From contig JADJPJ010000089.1 of the NCBI GenBank assembly GCA_016713325.1, positions 62,001-126,000 on the forward strand: a stretch of DNA of 64,000 nt, read 5' to 3'. A model generated the notes under the pieces. The model ran no database searches. It saw only the letters and a program-made list of their open reading frames with translations, and was not told the DNA's origin. The first letter of the stretch is position 1, and each line of letters opens with the position of its first letter. This document shows positions 62,328-64,000 of this stretch, one piece after another. The position numbers were made by a program, and so were the translations under genes. This DNA is from Candidatus Flexifilum affinis (GTDB taxonomy: Bacteria; Chloroflexota; Anaerolineae; Aggregatilineales; Phototrophicaceae).

Positions 62328-64000
62328 ATGGCATGGATGAAGCGCCTCAATGAACTGATCAGCACCCAGGCGGACACCCCATTCGACGCCGCCCTCGCCG
62401 AAGCGCGTCGCGCCCGCTGCGCTGGGGATGCCGCTAACGCGCTCCAACTTATCGAAGCTGCTGAAGCCAAAGCAGGCTACGCTGAGCAGAAGACGGATGC
62501 CGCGTTCGAACGCGTGCGTATCCTGATCATGCTGCACCATTTTGACGAAGCCCAACCTATTGTCGACAACCTGCTTCGCGGTGCGGCCTTGGTGCGCGCC
62601 AAAGCGCTGGCGCATGTCGCGCAGGGCGAACTGGCAGCCGCGCGGGGCGACCTCAACGCGGCGCGGAGCGCTTATGAGACAGCGGTCGAACTGACGCGCG
62701 GCAGCAGCTCGATCGGCTTTCGCGATGTCGCGGCGCTGGCTCGTGGGTTGCTGGCGGATGCGGCGCTGCGCGATGGGGGCGGCCGCTATGCCGACCATCT
62801 GCTGCGCGAGGCACTGGCCATGCTGACGTCCGAGTCCGACCGAGGCCTGCGAGGGTGGCTGACGGGTTTGCAGGGCGAGGCAGCCCTGGAGATGGGGCAG
62901 ACCTCGCAGGGGATGACCCTGCTGGACCAGGCGGTGGCGCTCAGCGGGGCGGCCGGCTGCCGCGTCGACAGTCGTCGCTGGGGCGCGCGCATGGGCGAGC
63001 GGGCGCTTGCTGAAGGGCGCACTCAGGATGCCCAGCGAGCGTTCTCCCAGGTGCTCAACCTCTATTCTGAAGAAGTGGTCTCCCCCGACTATTGTGACGC
63101 CGTGCTCGGTATGAGCCGGGCCACGCTGGGCATTCGTGGGGATGAGCAGCATCGAGAGGCACTACGCTGGTCGGAGATCGGCCTGCGCACCGCCGAGGCG
63201 CTCCAGGATGCGCGGCGAGTCGCACGCGCCCATGGCGCCGTGGGCGAAGCGCTCAAATCACTGGGACGAAGCGCCGAAGCGCTGCCGCATCTGCAAGCCG
63301 CGCTCAACGGCGTTGTCGATGTGCCTCTCTCGGCGCGTCGCGCGCTGGGCGGGGCGCAGTTCGAAGCCGGGGATCACGCCGCCGCGCTGGCCACCTACGA
63401 AGATGCGGTGCAGCGCGCCGATCATCATGGGACGTCTATGGACCGTGCCGACCTTCGGCGCGACCTGGGGCTGGCCCGCTGGCAGATGCGCGACTATTCC
63501 GGCGCGATTCAGGCGTGGACCAACGCGATCCCCTTGTATGAAGAAGCGAATGCGATGGCCCAGGCAGCCCGACTGCACATCGACATCGCTAATGCGCGGC
63601 GCTTGCTGGGGCACGAACCCGCGCGGTCAAGGATGTCGAACACGCGTTGATGCTGCTCAACGCCATCGAGCGGGAGGATGCCGAGACCCGTGGCGTCGTG
63701 CTGTCCAATGCCGCCGTGGTGTATGCCGAGAGCGCCGACGCTGAGTCTGCCGACGCCTTCTTTAAGGAAGCGGTCGATCTGGCGGTCGCCTCAGACGATC
63801 GCGTTGCGCAGGCCACCCGCCTGGGCAACTACGGCTGGTTCCTGCTGCTGGTGGGCCGCCCTCGCCGCGCCCAGACGACTCTGGAACAGGCGCTGGTGCT
63901 GAGCCAGGAACTGGGGCTCAAGCTGCAAACGGCTGTTCAGACGGACAATCTCGGTCTGGTTCGCGATGCGCTGGGAGAATACACCGCTGCCCTGGAACTG
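62328..64000 (+). CDS. TPR-repeat protein, frameshifted, 3' end outside window
   Basis: The frame from ATG 62328 runs 440 residues to a stop at 63650. TPR-like helical repeats fill it (for example LAHVAQGELAAARGDLNAA, AHGAVGEALKSLGRSAEAL, LARWQMRDYSGAIQAWTNAI). From about 63626 the same repeat pattern continues in another frame: VKDVEHALMLLNAIERED, then VVYAESADAESADAFFKEAV, GNYGWFLLLVGRPRRAQ and GLVRDALGEYTAAL to the window end. One base is therefore missing near GCGCGG at 63621-63626. No signal peptide, HTH or kinase domain is visible, so it is probably a cytoplasmic scaffold. The ribosome-binding site is weak; the in-frame ATG at 62337 is an alternative start. Confidence 0.82.

Overview
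The window looks like a chromosomal segment of a Chloroflexota (Anaerolineae-like) bacterium. This is inferred from gene style, not from a marker tree: high G+C, an archaeal/eukaryotic-type prolyl-tRNA synthetase, exported proteins with Pro/Thr-rich linkers, many glycoside hydrolases and carbohydrate ABC importers, an rpsO-pnp pair, and ROK and SIS sugar proteins. TGA is an ordinary stop codon here. No tRNA, rRNA, CRISPR array, complete insertion sequence or prophage was found.

Region 1 (1-4.2 kb, minus strand) is an exported redox cluster: an undecaheme cytochrome split by an in-frame TGA, a four-domain periplasmic rhodanese, and an octaheme cytochrome with a C-terminal membrane anchor. It is divergent from a CtpE-like P-type ATPase (4.4-7.0 kb) across a region with a CRP-like palindrome. 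Region 2 (7-13.7 kb) is housekeeping and stress: a small basic protein, MsrA, a zinc-ribbon/TIR-like protein, an NAD-dependent epimerase/dehydrogenase, and a MarR regulator with an MhqO-like dioxygenase. Region 3 (13.9-16.7 kb) is a nitrite-ammonification unit: a Crp/Fnr regulator whose stop codon overlaps a perfect FNR-type box, followed by nrfH and nrfA and a strong terminator.

Region 4 (16.8-32.5 kb) mixes glycan salvage with other genes: a LacI-type sensor domain without HTH, GH1 beta-glycosidase, an acetyltransferase-like protein, CoaX, two exported proteins including a matrixin-like protease, a ROK kinase, a SIS isomerase/deaminase, a frameshifted GH38 alpha-mannosidase, an ArsR regulator and a GH20 hexosaminidase. 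Region 5 (32.6-45 kb) holds two complete or near-complete ABC importers. Between them lie GDPD-like and histidine-phosphatase genes, a TM0106-type nuclease and a secreted alpha/beta hydrolase. In both importers a GC-rich hairpin follows the binding-protein gene.

Region 6 (45-64 kb) has a dienelactone-hydrolase-like protein that has lost its catalytic triad, LipB, a small STAS-like protein, PruA with LacI-type operator-like palindromes upstream, a THUMP-like methyltransferase, a methyltransferase-like gene, a 7TM-PAS-PAS histidine kinase, a tandem NYN-domain protein, ProS, a fragment of an Uma2-family gene, pnp-rpsO, glutamate dehydrogenase, and a TPR protein that is frameshifted and runs off the window. 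PruA and GdhA together connect proline catabolism to 2-oxoglutarate.

Several genes carry single lesions: a TGA near 3,987, frameshifts near 26,889 and 63,625, and probably one near 51,100. This could mean assembly error in G/C runs, genuine decay, or at the TGA site something more interesting. Promoter and operator calls were made by eye and are tentative.
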